From NCBI GenBank assembly GCA_030843315.1, contig JAUUPT010000125.1, forward strand, positions 1 to 7,256: a stretch of DNA of 7,256 nt, given 5' to 3'. The notes under the pieces were generated by a model. The model saw only the letters and a list, made by a program, of their open reading frames with translations, had not been told where the DNA came from and did not search any database. The position numbers and the translations under genes are program-made. The stretch's first letter is position 1; the number at the start of each line of letters is the position of its first letter. Shown in pieces: positions 6,545 to 7,256 of this stretch. The DNA is from Bacteroidaceae bacterium. GTDB lineage: Bacteria; Bacteroidota; Bacteroidia; Bacteroidales; Bacteroidaceae.

Positions 6545-6609
6545 AAGCACGGATTATACGGAAAACACGGAAAACACAATGCCGTGAAGTTCGCATAATC
6601 CGTGCTTTT
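6545..6609 (+). terminator. Hairpin with T-run, probable terminator of the TPR gene
   Basis: The arms at 6545-6557 (AAGCACGGATTAT) and 6595-6607 (ATAATCCGTGCTT) are perfectly complementary over 13 bp, and the right arm runs into TTTT at 6606-6609. An inner stem, CACGG 6566-6570 with CCGTG 6582-6586, can form around an 11-base loop. The structure lies 27 bases after the TPR stop and 39 before ribH, where a terminator is expected. The T-run is short and the inner part long, so termination strength is uncertain; it may instead be a dispersed intergenic repeat. Confidence 0.6.
6558..6575 (+). repeat. Two tandem copies of a 9 bp unit inside the hairpin
   Basis: ACGGAAAAC occurs twice back to back (6558-6566 and 6567-6575), followed by a partial third start (AC). 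It lies within the inner part of the terminator-like hairpin. Confidence 0.7.
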
Positions 6610-6648
6610 CTTATCTCATAACCCGCAAATAAATAAAAACTAATCAAT

Positions 6649-7143
6649 ATGGCAACAGCTTATCACAATCTTTCGGACTACGACTTCAACTCCGTTCCGA
6701 ATGCAGAAAAGATGAAATTCGGTATCGTTGTATCCGAGTGGAACTACAACATCACCGGTGCCCTTCTGAAGGGAGCAATAGAAACATTGAAGAAACATGG
6801 AGCAAAGGATGAAAACATCCTGATTAAAACAGTTCCCGGTAGTTTTGAACTGACTTTCGGAGCCAATCAGCTCATCGAATATAGCGAAATTGATGCAGTA
6901 ATTGCAATAGGCTGCGTAGTAAGAGGCGATACTCCCCATTTCGACTACGTTTGCATGGGTACCACGCAAGGCATCACCCAACTGAACGCAACTGGCGATA
7001 TTCCAGTTATTTACGGATTAATTACCACCAATACGATGGAGCAAGCCGAAGACCGTGCCGGTGGAAAGCTGGGCAATAAAGGCGATGAATGTGCAATTAC
7101 TGCAATAAAAATGGTGGATTTCGCTTGGAGTTTACAAAAATAG
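6649..7143 (+). CDS. ribH: 6,7-dimethyl-8-ribityllumazine synthase
   Basis: 164 residues. It catalyses the penultimate step of riboflavin synthesis, joining 5-amino-6-ribitylaminouracil with 3,4-dihydroxy-2-butanone 4-phosphate to make lumazine, usually as a large cytoplasmic oligomer. All signatures are present: VVSEWN (27-32) with the aromatic-Asn substrate pair, VPGSFEL (62-68), GCVVRGDTPHFDYVC (88-102) with catalytic His97 (His88 of the B. subtilis enzyme), and the phosphate-binding tail MEQAEDRAGGKLGNKG (130-145) with Arg136. The N-terminal 20 residues before KFGIVVSEWN are slightly longer than in minimal forms, which is common. ATG 6649 has no Shine-Dalgarno but an A-rich leader. No convincing promoter lies in the 39 bases after the upstream hairpin, so expression may depend on read-through or an unrecognised promoter. 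No other rib gene or FMN riboswitch is present here. Confidence 0.97.
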   Translation: MATAYHNLSDYDFNSVPNAEKMKFGIVVSEWNYNITGALLKGAIETLKKHGAKDENILIKTVPGSFELTFGANQLIEYSEIDAVIAIGCVVRGDTPHFDYVCMGTTQGITQLNATGDIPVIYGLITTNTMEQAEDRAGGKLGNKGDECAITAIKMVDFAWSLQK

Positions 7144-7154
7144 TTGTATCTTTG
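7125..7154 (+). promoter_or_regulatory. Putative promoter of the tRNA-Tyr transcript
   Basis: TATCTTTG at 7147-7154 is a perfect Bacteroides -7 element (TAnnTTTG), followed by CA as in many strong promoters of the group. TTGG at 7125-7128 (spacing 18) is the best -33 candidate. The -33 part lies in the last codons of ribH, and the -7 starts four bases after its stop. The predicted start, near 7160, leaves about 45 nt before the mature tRNA. Confidence 0.65.
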
Positions 7155-7205
7155 CACTCGCAATTGAGAAACAAAGGTAATAACTAAGTTTTATCAAGCG
7201 CAAAA

Positions 7206-7256
7206 GGGCAAATACCAGAGTGGCCAAATGGGGCAGACTGTAAATCTGCTGTCTTT
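7206..7256 (+). tRNA. tRNA-Tyr (anticodon GTA), 5' part, cut by window end
   Basis: The first 51 bases fit a tRNA-Tyr. The acceptor 5' strand is GGGCAAA (7206-7212), then TA, a D-arm (7215-7232) that aligns without gaps to E. coli tRNA-Tyr, and an anticodon stem GCAGA/TCTGC (7233-7237/7245-7249) enclosing the 7-base loop CTGTAAA with anticodon GTA at 7240-7242. The window ends in what should be the long variable arm typical of class II tRNA-Tyr, so the T arm and acceptor 3' strand cannot be checked. Confidence 0.93.

Noticed and set aside
6610..6648. FMN riboswitch or dedicated promoter before ribH
   Set aside because: Only 39 bases separate the hairpin from ribH, too short for an FMN riboswitch, and no TAnnTTTG element is visible.
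7157..7168. Small inverted repeat CTCGCAATTGAG as a ribH terminator
   Set aside because: Only three Watson-Crick pairs plus a G-T pair can form and no T-run follows, so it is too weak and lies at the tRNA transcript start.

Overview
The window looks like a stretch of ordinary core chromosome from a Bacteroidota gut bacterium, most likely Bacteroides or a close relative. Three things point there. Promoters match the Bacteroides -7 consensus TAnnTTTG rather than an E. coli -10. Most starts have A-rich leaders in place of a strong Shine-Dalgarno. The recF product, the acidic-tailed lipoprotein and the gene order also fit that group. The genus is inferred from recall of sequence style, not from a search.

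Layout. Positions 1-4288 hold five tightly packed + strand genes: the C-terminal half of a Dcp-type M3 metallopeptidase (its 5' end lies outside the window), a small lipoprotein, a dCMP/CMP deaminase, an S41 carboxyl-terminal processing protease and 5-formyltetrahydrofolate cyclo-ligase. Junctions are ATGA overlap, 16 bp gap, 18 bp gap and 86 bp overlap, so this is probably one transcription unit. Positions 4275-5674 hold a minus strand pair, recF followed by a DUF721/DciA-like gene, joined by an ATGA overlap. This pair converges on the first unit with a 14 bp overlap of coding 3' ends. A 160 bp divergent intergenic region carries a promoter for each direction. Next on the + strand come a membrane-anchored TPR protein (5835-6518), a 130 bp spacer with a small palindrome and a terminator-like hairpin, and lumazine synthase ribH (6649-7143). 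A Bacteroides-type promoter then precedes the 5' part of a tRNA-Tyr(GTA) cut by the window edge.

Function. The genes are housekeeping: peptide turnover, envelope proteolysis, pyrimidine and folate supply (dCMP deaminase makes dUMP; the cyclo-ligase returns 5-formyl-THF to the folate pool), recombinational repair (RecF), riboflavin synthesis and translation. The deaminase and cyclo-ligase both feed thymidylate synthesis, but their shared operon need not mean coordinated control.

I found no mobile element, CRISPR array, phage gene, toxin-antitoxin pair or defence system, and nothing that supports an undescribed system. The points most worth a second look are the 86 bp dual-coded overlap between the S41 protease and the cyclo-ligase, the matched promoter elements in the divergent region, and the hairpin with an internal 9 bp tandem repeat before ribH. 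No gene-free stretch exceeds 160 bp.
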